Positions 49,355-58,000 of a DNA stretch of 64,000 nucleotides are shown one piece after another. The position numbers and the translations under genes were made by a program. The stretch's first letter is position 1; the number at the start of each line of letters is the position of its first letter. The stretch comes from Lentzea albidocapillata (GTDB lineage Bacteria > Actinomycetota > Actinomycetes > Mycobacteriales > Pseudonocardiaceae). The notes below the pieces were generated by a model. It had not been told where the DNA came from and did no database searches. It was given only the letters and a program-made list of their open reading frames with translations. Location: NCBI RefSeq assembly GCF_000719115.1, contig NZ_JOEA01000017.1, forward strand, positions 62,001 through 126,000, given 5' to 3'.

Positions 49355-51097
49355 CTAGCTCGCGACGACCCGCACCAGGTGCTCGACGGCCTCGGCGACC
49401 GGCACCTCGACGCGCTCGCCGGAGCGGCGGTCCTTGACCTCGACCGTGCCGTCCTTCAGACCGCGGCCGATCACCAGGATCGTCGGGATGCCCACGAGTT
49501 CGGCGTCCGCGAACTTCACGCCGGGGCTCGCCTTGCGGTCGTCCAGCAGGACCTTGAGACCCTTGGCGCTGAGCTGCTTCGCGAAGTCCTCGCCGGCGCC
49601 CATGAGCGTCTCGTCCTTGCCGGCGACCACGACGTGGACGTCGGCGGGCGCGACGTTGCGGGGCCAGATCAGGCCTCGGTCGTCGTACGACTGCTCCGCG
49701 ATGGCCGCGACGAGACGCGAGACGCCGACGCCGTACGAGCCCATGGTGATGCGGACGGGCTTGGAGTCCGGGCCGAGGGCGTCGAGCGAGAACGCGTCCG
49801 CGTACTTGCGGCCGAGCTGGAAGATGTGGCCGATCTCGATGCCGCGCGCGGCGACCAGCACGCCCTTGCCGTCCGGGGAGGCGTCACCCTCGCGGACCTC
49901 GGCGACGTCGATGACGCCGTCGGGGGTGAAGTCGCGGCCCGCCACGAGGTCGACGACGTGGTGGTCGGCCTTGTCTGCGCCGGTGACCCACGCGGTGCCC
50001 TTGACGATGCGGGGGTCGGCGAGGAAGCGGATGCCGTTGGCCTGGATCGCTCCCGGGCCGATGTAACCCTTGACCAGGAACGAGTTCTTGGCGAAGTCGG
50101 CCGCTTCCAGCATCGCGACCTCAGCCGGTTCGAGCGCTGCCTCGAGGCGCTTGAAGTCGACCTCGCGGTCACCGGGGACGGCCACCGCGAGCAGCTCCCA
50201 GTCCTTGCCGGGCTGCTTGACCTTCACCAGGACGTTCTTCAGCGTGTCGGCCGCGGTGAACTTGCGGTCGGTGTTGGCGTTGAGGAAGTCCACGAGCGTC
50301 TCGATGGTGGGCGTGTTCGGCGTGTGGTGCACCTGCGCGGCGGGCTTGTCGTCGATCGACTGCTCCGCGGGCACGGGCGTGGCGACGGCCTCGACGTTCG
50401 CCGCGTAACCAGACTCGGTGCTGCGCACGAACGTGTCCTCGCCCGTCTCGGCGACGGCGAGGAACTCCTCGGACGCCGAGCCGCCCATCGCGCCGGACGT
50501 GGCGGAGACGATCACGTACTCCAGGCCGAGCCGGTCGAAGATGCGGATGTAGGCGTCGCGGTGGTTCTGGTACGACTGGCTCAGGCCCTCGTCGGTGAGG
50601 TCGAACGAGTACGAGTCCTTCATCAGGAACTCGCGGCCGCGCAGGATGCCCGCACGGGGACGCGCCTCGTCGCGGTACTTGGTCTGGATCTGGTACAGCG
50701 TGACCGGGTAGTCCTTGTAGGAGCTGTACTCACCCTTCACGGTGAGCGTGAACATCTCCTCGTGCGTGGGGCCGAGGAGGTAGTCGGCGCCCTTGCGGTC
50801 CTTGAGGCGGAACAGGTTGGGGCCGTACTCCTCCCACCGGTTCGTCGCCTCGTAGGGCTCCTTGGGCAGCAGCGCGGGGAACTGGATCTCCTGCGCGCCG
50901 AAGGCGTCCATCTCCTCGCGGACGACGGCCTCGACGTTGCGCAGGACCTTGAGGCCCAGCGGCAGCCAGGTGTACCCGCCCGGAGCGACGCGGCGGACGT
51001 AGCCGGCGCGCACCAGCAGCTTGTGGCTGGGCACTTCGGCGTCCGCCGGATCCTCGCGAAGGGTGCGCAGGAACAGCGACGACATCCTGGTGATCAC
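49355..51097 (-). CDS. proS: Prolyl-tRNA synthetase
   Basis: Charges tRNA-Pro (580 aa, full bacterial type). It has class II motifs (motif 2 around [21 protein letters not shown]), a YbaK-like editing insertion (about 235-385) with [13 protein letters not shown], and a C-terminal anticodon-binding domain ([10 protein letters not shown] onwards). GTG 51097 has GAGGAG 8 bases upstream; ATG 51085 is the next start. It is divergent from the VOC gene. Confidence 0.98.
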   Translation of the reverse strand: MITRMSSLFLRTLREDPADAEVPSHKLLVRAGYVRRVAPGGYTWLPLGLKVLRNVEAVVREEMDAFGAQEIQFPALLPKEPYEATNRWEEYGPNLFRLKDRKGADYLLGPTHEEMFTLTVKGEYSSYKDYPVTLYQIQTKYRDEARPRAGILRGREFLMKDSYSFDLTDEGLSQSYQNHRDAYIRIFDRLGLEYVIVSATSGAMGGSASEEFLAVAETGEDTFVRSTESGYAANVEAVATPVPAEQSIDDKPAAQVHHTPNTPTIETLVDFLNANTDRKFTAADTLKNVLVKVKQPGKDWELLAVAVPGDREVDFKRLEAALEPAEVAMLEAADFAKNSFLVKGYIGPGAIQANGIRFLADPRIVKGTAWVTGADKADHHVVDLVAGRDFTPDGVIDVAEVREGDASPDGKGVLVAARGIEIGHIFQLGRKYADAFSLDALGPDSKPVRITMGSYGVGVSRLVAAIAEQSYDDRGLIWPRNVAPADVHVVVAGKDETLMGAGEDFAKQLSAKGLKVLLDDRKASPGVKFADAELVGIPTILVIGRGLKDGTVEVKDRRSGERVEVPVAEAVEHLVRVVAS

Positions 51098-51232
51098 GGT
51101 GGGTACTCCTCGTTCACGGGCAGTTGTAGCAGCGTACTGGTTGGATGTTTCCCGAAATCGCGCGCGGTGCTCCGGTGTGGCTCTGACCTGCGGCGACCGG
51201 AATTGTCAGACCCCCTGAGTAGCGTCCGTTCC

Positions 51233-51592
51233 ATGCCGCTGACCATTGACATGATCACGATCGACACGGGCGACGCACGCAAGCTCGCGGAGTTCTGGAC
51301 GGCCGCCCTGGGCACAAAGATCCAGAACGACTGGGGTGAGTTCATCGTGCTCGCGCCGAACACCGAGTCCGGTCCGGCGCTCGGCATCCAGCAGGTGCCG
51401 GACGCGACGCCGGGCAAGAACAGAGTCCACTTCGACTCGCACGTGCCGGATCGCTTGGCAGAGGTGGCCCGCCTGGTCGAGCTCGGCGCCACGGAGGTCG
51501 GGGTGCACAACGTCCCCGGTCTCGTGTGGTCGGTGCTCGCCGACCCGGACGGCAACCAGTTCTGCGTCGGCCAGGCGGGCGAGGAGCTCTAG
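51233..51592 (+). CDS. VOC/glyoxalase-like superfamily protein
   Basis: A 119-residue single-domain VOC protein: MPLTIDMITIDTGDARKLAEFWTAALG at the start, then RVHFDSHVPDRLAEVARLVELGA and VLADPDGNQFCV at the end. Metal ligands of true glyoxalase are not all evident. ATG 51233 is the first sensible start. Its TAG stop overlaps the minus-strand TAG of the GNAT gene in a shared CTAG (51589-51592). Confidence 0.88.
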   Translation: MPLTIDMITIDTGDARKLAEFWTAALGTKIQNDWGEFIVLAPNTESGPALGIQQVPDATPGKNRVHFDSHVPDRLAEVARLVELGATEVGVHNVPGLVWSVLADPDGNQFCVGQAGEEL

Positions 51593-52545
51593 AACTCTTC
51601 CAGCCGCCCGTAGTCGATCCAGGTCCGCACCACCTCGAACCCGGCGCGCTCGTACACGCCGAGCGCACGGGTCGAGTTGGCCGAGTCCACGGAGAGTCCC
51701 GCGCGGTGGTAGCCCTTCGCCCTGCCCTGAGCCAGCGTCCAGCTCAGCAGGGCGGAGGCCACGCCATGCCCGCGGTGCTCCTCCAGGGTGCCGACATCAC
51801 CGATCCACAGCTCGCGGACACCGGTCATCTCCTCGACGACCGGGTAGTGCCTCGCGAGCACGAACCCGGCCACCGCGTCGTCCGAGAGTGCCAGGAAGGA
51901 GGATTCCGGAACGAACCGCTTGCTGTCGGTGAACGACGCCGCCCATTCCTCGGGGCTGCGCTCGACCGACCCCCAGTGCTGCGCGAACGCCGCGTTGCAG
52001 ACCAGGCGGACCTCTTCGTCACGGACCGCGGAGAACGGCACGATCTCGTAGCCGGGCGGGATCGGGACCTGGGCGAGTGTCTCGCCCAGTGCCACCTCCA
52101 GCTCGTAGAAGTGGCGGTCCGCGCCGAACCCGAGTTTCTCGGCCAGCGCGATGTGCCCTTCGGACCGGCTCTCGACCATGGTGCACACGGCGAGCGGCAG
52201 GTCCGCGTGCCGTGCGACGTGGAGGTCGCGTGCGAGTTCGGCGAGGCGGGGCAGGAGCTGCAGCCCGATGCCCGCACGCCGGTACTCGGGGTGCACCATC
52301 CCGTCGAGCCGGACGCGATGTGTGCCCACGGGGTTGTCGCGCAACACGACCAGCCCGTAAGCCGCGAGCCGTCCGTCCGCGAACACGGCCAGCGACCCAC
52401 CCGGCAGGTCGGCCTCGCCGAACGACTGGGCGAAGTCCTCTTCGGACAACAGTTCGCCGGTGTCGTCGACCGCCTCGGCCGCGTTGCAGAGCGCGGCCAC
52501 CGCCGGGATGTCCGCTGTCGTGAGCGGGCGCCACACGAGTTCCAC
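51589..52545 (-). CDS. Tandem GNAT acetyltransferase
   Basis: A 318-residue protein with two GNAT domains. Domain 1 is about 1-150 (DGMVHPEYRRAGIGLQLLPRL) and domain 2 about 160-318 (IGDVGTLEEHRGHGVASALLSW, then VYERAGF). Both keep the acetyl-CoA loop (RRAGIG and HRGHGV). Double-GNAT proteins include mycothiol synthase, but the sequence is not clearly MshD, so I leave the substrate open. GTG 52545 is the chosen start. Confidence 0.88.
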   Translation of the reverse strand: MELVWRPLTTADIPAVAALCNAAEAVDDTGELLSEEDFAQSFGEADLPGGSLAVFADGRLAAYGLVVLRDNPVGTHRVRLDGMVHPEYRRAGIGLQLLPRLAELARDLHVARHADLPLAVCTMVESRSEGHIALAEKLGFGADRHFYELEVALGETLAQVPIPPGYEIVPFSAVRDEEVRLVCNAAFAQHWGSVERSPEEWAASFTDSKRFVPESSFLALSDDAVAGFVLARHYPVVEEMTGVRELWIGDVGTLEEHRGHGVASALLSWTLAQGRAKGYHRAGLSVDSANSTRALGVYERAGFEVVRTWIDYGRLEEF

Positions 52546-52631
52546 GCCGACCGACGCTACGGAAGGGAGATAGCCCCAACAACCGAATAACGCCTTGCCC
52601 GAGACGTGCCACCAGAGCCATCCTGCGAGCG

Positions 52632-53387
52632 ATGACAACTCCAGAGATCGCACCGCTGCATGAGGACCTGACGTTCCACGGACCCCTGTCCGAGGAACGA
52701 GCCGCCCGCCTTATCCGCTCGCTTATGCCACTGGACGACGCCCACGTGCTCGACCTCGGCTGCGGCTGGGCGGAGTTCCTCCTGCGCACCCTGGAAGCCG
52801 CCCCCACGGCCACCGGCACCGGGGTGGACAGGAGCGCGACGGACATCGCGCGTGCCCAAGCCAACGCCGACACCCGAGGCCTGAGCGAACGCGTCAGCCT
52901 CCAGGTGGCCGATGTCGCCGAGTGGCACCCGGCCAGGGCGGCCGACGTGGTCATCGTCAACGGCGCCAGCCAGGTGTGGGGCGGAGACCCGTTGCAGCAC
53001 ACGGCGAACGCACTCACCGAAGCCAGGAAGCTGCTCGCTCCCCGCGGCCGGCTCCTGCTCGGCGAGGGCTTCTGGGAACGCGAACCCACCGAGGCCCAAC
53101 TGGCCGCGATGCCGGTTCCGCGAGACCAGTACAGCTCGCTGGCCGACCTCGTGGACCTGGCCCACAGCCACGGCTACCGCATGCTCGCCGTCGAACAGGC
53201 GAGCCTCGACGAGTGGGACGTGTTCCAGAACGGCCACGGCCTCGCCTGGGAACGCTGGCTGCGCGACAACCCGGACTCCGAGCACGTCGCGGAGATCAGG
53301 GCCAAGGCCGACAACGCCCGCAACTACCGCCTGCGCGGATGGCGCGACACGATGGGCTTGGCCTACCTGACGTTGCAGGCGCCCTAG
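52632..53387 (+). CDS. SAM-dependent methyltransferase
   Basis: A 251-residue class I methyltransferase. Motif I VLDLGCGWAEFLLRT is near 39-53, GTGVDRS supplies the acidic ribose ligand, and ADVVIVNGASQVWGG matches motif IV. A C-terminal cap includes SLADLVDLAHSHGYR. The substrate is unknown. It is divergent from the GNAT gene over 86 bases. Confidence 0.88.
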   Translation: MTTPEIAPLHEDLTFHGPLSEERAARLIRSLMPLDDAHVLDLGCGWAEFLLRTLEAAPTATGTGVDRSATDIARAQANADTRGLSERVSLQVADVAEWHPARAADVVIVNGASQVWGGDPLQHTANALTEARKLLAPRGRLLLGEGFWEREPTEAQLAAMPVPRDQYSSLADLVDLAHSHGYRMLAVEQASLDEWDVFQNGHGLAWERWLRDNPDSEHVAEIRAKADNARNYRLRGWRDTMGLAYLTLQAP

Positions 53388-53635
53388 GGACCGCGGTCAG
53401 GGCGACGCGGGCGTTGCACGACACAACAGCTTCGGCTGGTGCGCCAGAATTCCCGGCTCACAGACCTTTCGGTGACCCGCCGATGTGGCACCCCAACACA
53501 CCACGCCCACGACCGCGCCGTACTCAGGACGCAGCCGGGTGGCGAGCGAGCGACGCAGACGGCCGAGTCCTTCCCTGCCGCTCCGACGACCACGCAGGTC
53601 CAGCGGTTTTCCGCCGCTGCCCTACCCTTTGACCC
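53388..53635. other. 248-base gap without recognised gene
   Basis: The stretch between the methyltransferase and yaaA stops/starts has no frame on either strand with a credible protein, no RNA gene and no strong hairpin. Part of it probably holds the yaaA promoter. Nothing else is seen. Confidence 0.5.
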
Positions 53636-54364
53636 GTGCTGGTGCTGCTTCCCCCGTCGGAGACCAAGGCGATCGGCGGCGAGGGCGCGCCGCTCGACCT
53701 CGACGCGCTGTCGTTCCCCGAGCTCAACCCCGTGCGCGACAAGCTGGTGTCCGCGCTGGCCGATCTCGCGAAGGACGTCCCGGCAAGTCTCAAGGCGCTC
53801 GACATCTCCGAACGCCAGGTAGACGAGGTGCACCGCAACGCGTCGCTGCGCACGTCCGAGACCACACCCGCGCTGCTGCGCTACACCGGCGTGCTCTACG
53901 ACAACCTCGACTTCCCGTCGCTCAGGAAGGCCGAGAAAGAACGCGCCTACGAGCGGCTCGCGGTCGCTTCGGCGCTGTTCGGGGCGGTCCGCGGCGGCGA
54001 CCCGGTGCCGGCGTACCGGTTGTCCGGCGGCAGCACGCTCCCGTCCCACGGCAGCCTGCGCACGGTATGGAAGTCCGTGCTGGAGCCGGTGTTCGAGGAG
54101 GCCGACGAGTTCGTCGTCGACCTGCGTTCCGGCGCGTACTCGAGCCTCGCGCGGATCCCGCACGCCGTCGTCGTCCGGGTGGTCACGAACGAGGGCAAGA
54201 TCGTCAGCCACTTCAACAAGGCGCACAAGGGTCTGCTCGCGCGGGCCATCGCGAAGTCCAGCGCGGAGCCCGCGGACCTGAAAGGCCTGGTCAAGCTCGC
54301 GCGGAAGGCCGGGCTCACGATGGTGCCGACCAGTCCGAAGACCGCGGACCTGATCACCGGTTAA
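53636..54364 (+). CDS. yaaA: YaaA/DUF328 peroxide-stress family protein
   Basis: A 242-residue protein with the family opening MLVLLPPSETKAIGG, YTGVLYDNLDFPSL and FVVDLRSGAYSSLARIP, and a closing part rich in basic residues. In E. coli YaaA lowers free iron during peroxide stress and binds DNA. The start is GTG 53636. The gene stands alone between a methyltransferase and the RIO kinase. Confidence 0.92.
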   Translation: MLVLLPPSETKAIGGEGAPLDLDALSFPELNPVRDKLVSALADLAKDVPASLKALDISERQVDEVHRNASLRTSETTPALLRYTGVLYDNLDFPSLRKAEKERAYERLAVASALFGAVRGGDPVPAYRLSGGSTLPSHGSLRTVWKSVLEPVFEEADEFVVDLRSGAYSSLARIPHAVVVRVVTNEGKIVSHFNKAHKGLLARAIAKSSAEPADLKGLVKLARKAGLTMVPTSPKTADLITG

Positions 54365-54572
54365 TTCGGTTGCGCGCACCGAACGCGCGCGGCAAGCTTC
54401 TCCCTGAAGCGTGACAACGGAGCTGGATCGAGGAGGTGCGAAATGTCAGAGCCTGTCTTTGGGCGTGGCACCGCACTCGCGACCCGTCCAGCCGTCCCTC
54501 GCGCCTGATCAGCACCGTTTGATCGCAGAGCGCCAGTGGGGCGGTCACCTTCATCACCCGGGAGACCCCACC

Positions 54573-55541
54573 GTGCGCGAGCACGATCTTTTCGAACGCT
54601 ACGAATCTGCTTTCGATGGCGCCGACGACACCATGCGGCGCAAGGGAAAGCGCACCAACCGCAAGGCCGACGACGCGGAACCCACGCGTCGCGGCCGAAT
54701 GACCGAAGAAGAGAAGCTGCGCGTCGCACGAGTGCGCGAGGACCAGCTCAGTTCGGCGGACACCCCCGAGGACGGCGACCGCTGGTCCACGTGGGGCGAT
54801 GCCGATCAGGGTCCGAAACCGCACCCGGACTGGCTCATCACCGAACTGGCCGCGGTCGACCGCGAGCTGGGCATCGTGAAGACCGGCAAGGAGGCGGACG
54901 TCTTCCTGCTGGAACGCGCGATGGGCGACAGGTCGTGCCTGCTCGCCGCCAAGCGCTACCGCAGCAACGACCACCGGATGTTCCACCGCGACGCGGGGTA
55001 CCTCGAGGGTCGTCGCATGAAGAAGTCCCGTGAGACGCGGGCGATCGCGAACCGCACCGCGTTCGGGCGCAACCTGATCGCGGAACAGTGGACGGTCGCG
55101 GAGTTCGCCGCGCTCTCCAAGCTGTGGCAGATCGGCGCTCCGGTGCCGTATCCGGTGCAGCGCAGCGGCACCGAGCTGCTGCTGGAGTTCATCGGGGACG
55201 CCGAGGGCAACGCGGCACCGCGGCTCGCGCAGACCCGTCCCGACGAGGACGAGCTGCTCGACCTGTGGCGCCAGCTGGTCGCGACGCTGATGACGCTCGC
55301 CGAGGCGGGCATCACGCACGGCGACCTCTCGGCGTACAACCTGATGGTGCACGACGGCAGGCTGGTCGTGATCGACCTGCCGCAGGTGGTCGACCTCGTC
55401 GCGAACCCCCGCGGTATCGAGTTCCTCGACCGCGACGTCCGCAACATCTGCGGCTGGTTCGCCTCGCGCGGCCTGCCGCCGGAGATCGGCGACCCGTCCG
55501 CGCTGGTGGCGACGCTGCTGGAGGTGGCGGGCATGGGGTGA
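54573..55541 (+). CDS. RIO1-like serine protein kinase
   Basis: A 322-residue atypical kinase: a charged N-terminal region, the KTGKEADVFLLE glycine-loop substitute (about 99-110), the catalytic loop ITHGDLSAYNLMVHDG and the metal-binding VVIDLPQVVD. RIO kinases act in ribosome maturation in eukaryotes and archaea; bacterial forms are less known. GTG 54573 has GGGAG 8 bases upstream. The next gene downstream is a DEAD-box helicase, a pairing suggestive of ribosome assembly. Confidence 0.92.
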   Translation: MREHDLFERYESAFDGADDTMRRKGKRTNRKADDAEPTRRGRMTEEEKLRVARVREDQLSSADTPEDGDRWSTWGDADQGPKPHPDWLITELAAVDRELGIVKTGKEADVFLLERAMGDRSCLLAAKRYRSNDHRMFHRDAGYLEGRRMKKSRETRAIANRTAFGRNLIAEQWTVAEFAALSKLWQIGAPVPYPVQRSGTELLLEFIGDAEGNAAPRLAQTRPDEDELLDLWRQLVATLMTLAEAGITHGDLSAYNLMVHDGRLVVIDLPQVVDLVANPRGIEFLDRDVRNICGWFASRGLPPEIGDPSALVATLLEVAGMG

Positions 55542-55548
55542 CCCATCG

Positions 55549-55590
55549 TCGCGCGCCCGGTGGTGTCCAACGACACTGCCGGGCGCGCGA
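55549..55590 (+). terminator. Strong terminator hairpin after the RIO kinase gene
   Basis: TCGCGCGCCCGG (55549-55560) pairs exactly with CCGGGCGCGCGA (55579-55590), with an inner GTGTC/GACAC stem. No T-tract follows, but the 12+5 bp stem is very stable. It starts 7 bases after the stop. Confidence 0.7.
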
Positions 55591-55767
55591 GGCGTCGCCA
55601 TTGATCAGCTAGACTGTGCTGTACACCGATGAAGGCTTGACGGCCGTTGACCGGTGTTTCCACCCACTCATCAGCGGCGTGACCATCACGCCGGGCCCGT
55701 CCTTGTGATCGGCACCGCGGTAGCTCGCGGGGCAGCCTCGAGACGTGCCATGTCCCGGAGGTTTGTT
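55591..55767 (+). promoter_or_regulatory. Leader of the DEAD-box helicase gene
   Basis: A -10-like TAGACT (about 55611-55616) begins a leader of roughly 150 bases. It contains a three-codon frame (ATG AAG GCT TGA from 55629) and a hairpin CGGCGTGA-CCA-TCACGCCG (55675-55693). Long structured leaders are typical of cold-inducible RNA helicase genes, so post-transcriptional control is plausible. The GGAGG at 55757-55761 is the ribosome site. Confidence 0.45.
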
Positions 55768-57312
55768 TTGCCATCAATGTCCGAAGGTCGTTCCGAGCAT
55801 GGGCAAAGCCGCAGGTCACCGCGGCGCCGCTCGGGTCGCCAGGGCAATTCCTCGCGTCCGCAGCAGCGGGTCGAGGAACCGATCGTCGCCGAGCCGTTCG
55901 AGAGCACGCTGCCGGAAGGCCCGTTGCCCTCGTTCGCTGAACTCGGCCTTGCCGACGCGCTCATCAAGTCGCTCGTCGCCAACGAAATCACCGAGCCGTT
56001 CCCGATCCAGGCGGCCACCCTTCCCGACGCCATGGCCGGCCGCGACATCCTCGGCCGAGGCCAGACCGGCTCCGGCAAGACGCTGGCGTTCGGCCTCGCG
56101 ATGCTGACCCGCCTCGCGAGCGGCCGTTCCCTGCCGAACAAGCCGCGCGGCCTGATCCTCGTCCCGACCCGCGAGCTCGCGATGCAGGTGGAGACGGCGC
56201 TCACGCCGCACGCCCGCTCGCTGGGCCTGTGGTGCCGCGTCATCGTCGGCGGCACGTCGTTCCCGCGCCAGATCGAACACCTGCGCCGCGGCGTCGACCT
56301 GCTGATCGCGACGCCGGGCCGCCTGTCCGACCACGTCCGCCAGGGCACGTGCGACCTCGGCTTCGTCGAGATCACCGCGCTGGACGAGGCCGACCAGATG
56401 GCCGACATGGGCTTCATGCCCCAGGTCCGGGCGATCCTCGACCTGACCCCGCAGGACGGCCAGCGGCTGCTGTTCTCCGCGACGCTCGACGGCGACGTGG
56501 ACAAGCTGGTCCGCCAGTACCTGCACTCCCCGGTGACGCACTCGGTGGCCCCGGCCACCGCGAGCGTCACGACGATGGAGCACCACCTGCTGCTCGTGTC
56601 CGCAGAGGACAAGCAGAACGTGGTGAACGAGGTGGCCGCGCGCGAGGGCCGCACGATCATGTTCGTGCGCACCAAGCACCACGTGGACCGCCTGGCCAAG
56701 AAGCTGCGTTCGATGGGCGTCAACGCCGGAGCGCTGCACGGCGGCAAGGCGCAGAGCGCGCGCACCCGCGTGCTCGGCGAGTTCCGCGAGGGCACCATGC
56801 CGGTCCTGGTCGCCACCGACGTCGCCGCTCGCGGCATCCACGTCGACGACGTGTCACTGGTCGTGCACGTCGACCCGCCGGCCGACCCGAAGGACTACCT
56901 GCACCGCGCCGGCCGCACGGCCCGCGCCGGTCAGTCCGGCACGGTCGTCACGCTGGTCACGCACGACCAGCGCCGCGCAGTCCAGGGCATGGCCGCACGT
57001 GCGGGCATCCGTCCGGAGAGCACGAAGGTGCGCCCCGGCGACGACGACCTGGCCCGCATCACCGGCGCACGCACGCCGTCCGGCGAGCCGATCATCGAAC
57101 GCGAGAAGCCGGCCCGCCGCAGCGGTGGCTCCGGCCGACGCTTCGGCGCTCCGGCCGCTGGTGGCGCCGCCCGCGGTGGCTCCGGCCGCCGCACCGAGGG
57201 CGGCGAGTTCCGCAGTGGACCGCGCCGTTCGGAGCGGACCGAGGGTGGTCGCGCGTTCGGGCGGACCGAGCGCGGCGCGGGTCGTCCGCGCCGGGCAGCG
57301 CCGCAGCACTGA
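55768..57312 (+). CDS. DEAD-box RNA helicase
   Basis: An ATP-dependent RNA helicase (514 aa). The Q motif region is near EPFPIQAATLPDA, Walker A GRGQTGSGKT, motif Ib TPGRL, DEAD as LDEADQM, SAT and the motif VI HRAGRTARAG. The C-terminal tail is Arg/Gly-rich, good for RNA binding. TTG 55768 is chosen because GGAGG lies 6 bases upstream; ATG 55750 precedes the ribosome site and ATG 55777 is too far from it. A terminator and a tandem-repeat array follow. Confidence 0.95.
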   Translation: MPSMSEGRSEHGQSRRSPRRRSGRQGNSSRPQQRVEEPIVAEPFESTLPEGPLPSFAELGLADALIKSLVANEITEPFPIQAATLPDAMAGRDILGRGQTGSGKTLAFGLAMLTRLASGRSLPNKPRGLILVPTRELAMQVETALTPHARSLGLWCRVIVGGTSFPRQIEHLRRGVDLLIATPGRLSDHVRQGTCDLGFVEITALDEADQMADMGFMPQVRAILDLTPQDGQRLLFSATLDGDVDKLVRQYLHSPVTHSVAPATASVTTMEHHLLLVSAEDKQNVVNEVAAREGRTIMFVRTKHHVDRLAKKLRSMGVNAGALHGGKAQSARTRVLGEFREGTMPVLVATDVAARGIHVDDVSLVVHVDPPADPKDYLHRAGRTARAGQSGTVVTLVTHDQRRAVQGMAARAGIRPESTKVRPGDDDLARITGARTPSGEPIIEREKPARRSGGSGRRFGAPAAGGAARGGSGRRTEGGEFRSGPRRSERTEGGRAFGRTERGAGRPRRAAPQH

Positions 57313-57333
57313 GCTTGATCTGATCAACGGTTG

Positions 57334-57362
57334 AGGCCGCTTCCCTTTGGGAGGCGGCCTTT
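57334..57362 (+). terminator. Terminator after the helicase gene
   Basis: AGGCCGC-T-TCCC pairs with GGGA-G-GCGGCCT around TTT, followed by TTTG. It is also the first unit of the repeat array that follows. Confidence 0.7.
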
Positions 57363-57892
57363 GCCGTGCGCGGGGGCGAGTCGCCTGCGGAGAGGTGAGC
57401 GGTGCCTGACTTGATGAGGGTCGACGGCGCTTCTCGCGTTGGCGAGGCGACCTTTGCCGTGTGCGAGGGCGAGTCGCCCGCAGACTGGTGAACGACGACA
57501 GCTGTCTCGATCTACGACGCAGGTCGCCTCCCGCGTTGGGACGGCTTCAACCATCCACGAGACCGAAGTCGGCCGCGGACAAGCGATCGGCGACAGCTGT
57601 CTCGATCTACGACGCAGCTCGTCTCCCGCGTTGCGGCGGCTTCAGCCATCCACGAGACCGAAATCGACCGCAGACAAGCGATCGGCAACAGCTGCCTCGA
57701 TCTACAACGAAGATCGCCTCCCACCTTGGAGGGCTTCGCGCCGTTCACGAGGCCGAAGTCGGCCGCAGGCAGGCAAACGACGCCTCCACGGCGGCGGCTG
57801 TCCTGACCGACAGCGAACGCCGCTTCCCGCCTCGGCGAGGCGGCCGTCGCCATGTACGACGGCGAGTTGTCCACAGATCGGTGAGCGGTGGG
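57338..57892. repeat. Degenerate tandem-repeat array, six copies of about 95 bp
   Basis: Units begin near 57338, 57429, 57525, 57620, 57715 and 57821, so spacings are 91, 96, 95, 95 and 106 bases. Units 3 and 4 are the closest pair and share ACAGCTGTCTCGATCTACGA and ATCCACGAGACCGAA blocks. The blocks starting ACAGCTG lie at 57498, 57593 and 57688, exactly 95 apart. Each unit opens with a C/T-rich arm and a G-rich arm able to form a hairpin like the helicase terminator. The period is not a multiple of three and no frame is conserved, so it is non-coding. Together with flanking bases it fills the 688-base gap 57313-58000. Confidence 0.8.
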
Positions 57893-57919
57893 TTGACACG
57901 CGCGAATTGTCGCTAGGTT
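57893..57919 (+). promoter_or_regulatory. Possible promoter for the MFS gene
   Basis: TTGACA (57893-57898) and TAGGTT (57914-57919) resemble -35 and -10 elements, but the spacer is only 15 bp. It lies about 80 bases before ATG 58001, directly after the repeat array. Confidence 0.35.
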
Positions 57920-58000
57920 GAGTGGAGGTTGGTGGTCAGCCCCCTGGGTGGGCGGGGCCTCGGCGGCGGTTGGTTTTGCTGGTGGCACGTAAAGTGCCCC

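Noticed and set aside
53384..54379. Long minus-strand frame opposite yaaA
   Set aside because: Antisense shadow; yaaA is complete and conserved on the plus strand.
57867..57875. Perfect DnaA-box-like TTGTCCACA in the repeat array
   Set aside because: Only one copy, at a degenerate repeat position where other copies have different bases; no dnaA/dnaN context, so not an origin.
57439..57921. Plus-strand frame of about 160 codons across the repeat array
   Set aside because: The 95-bp period shifts the frame each unit; the two overlapping frames read alike only because of the repeat. No credible protein.
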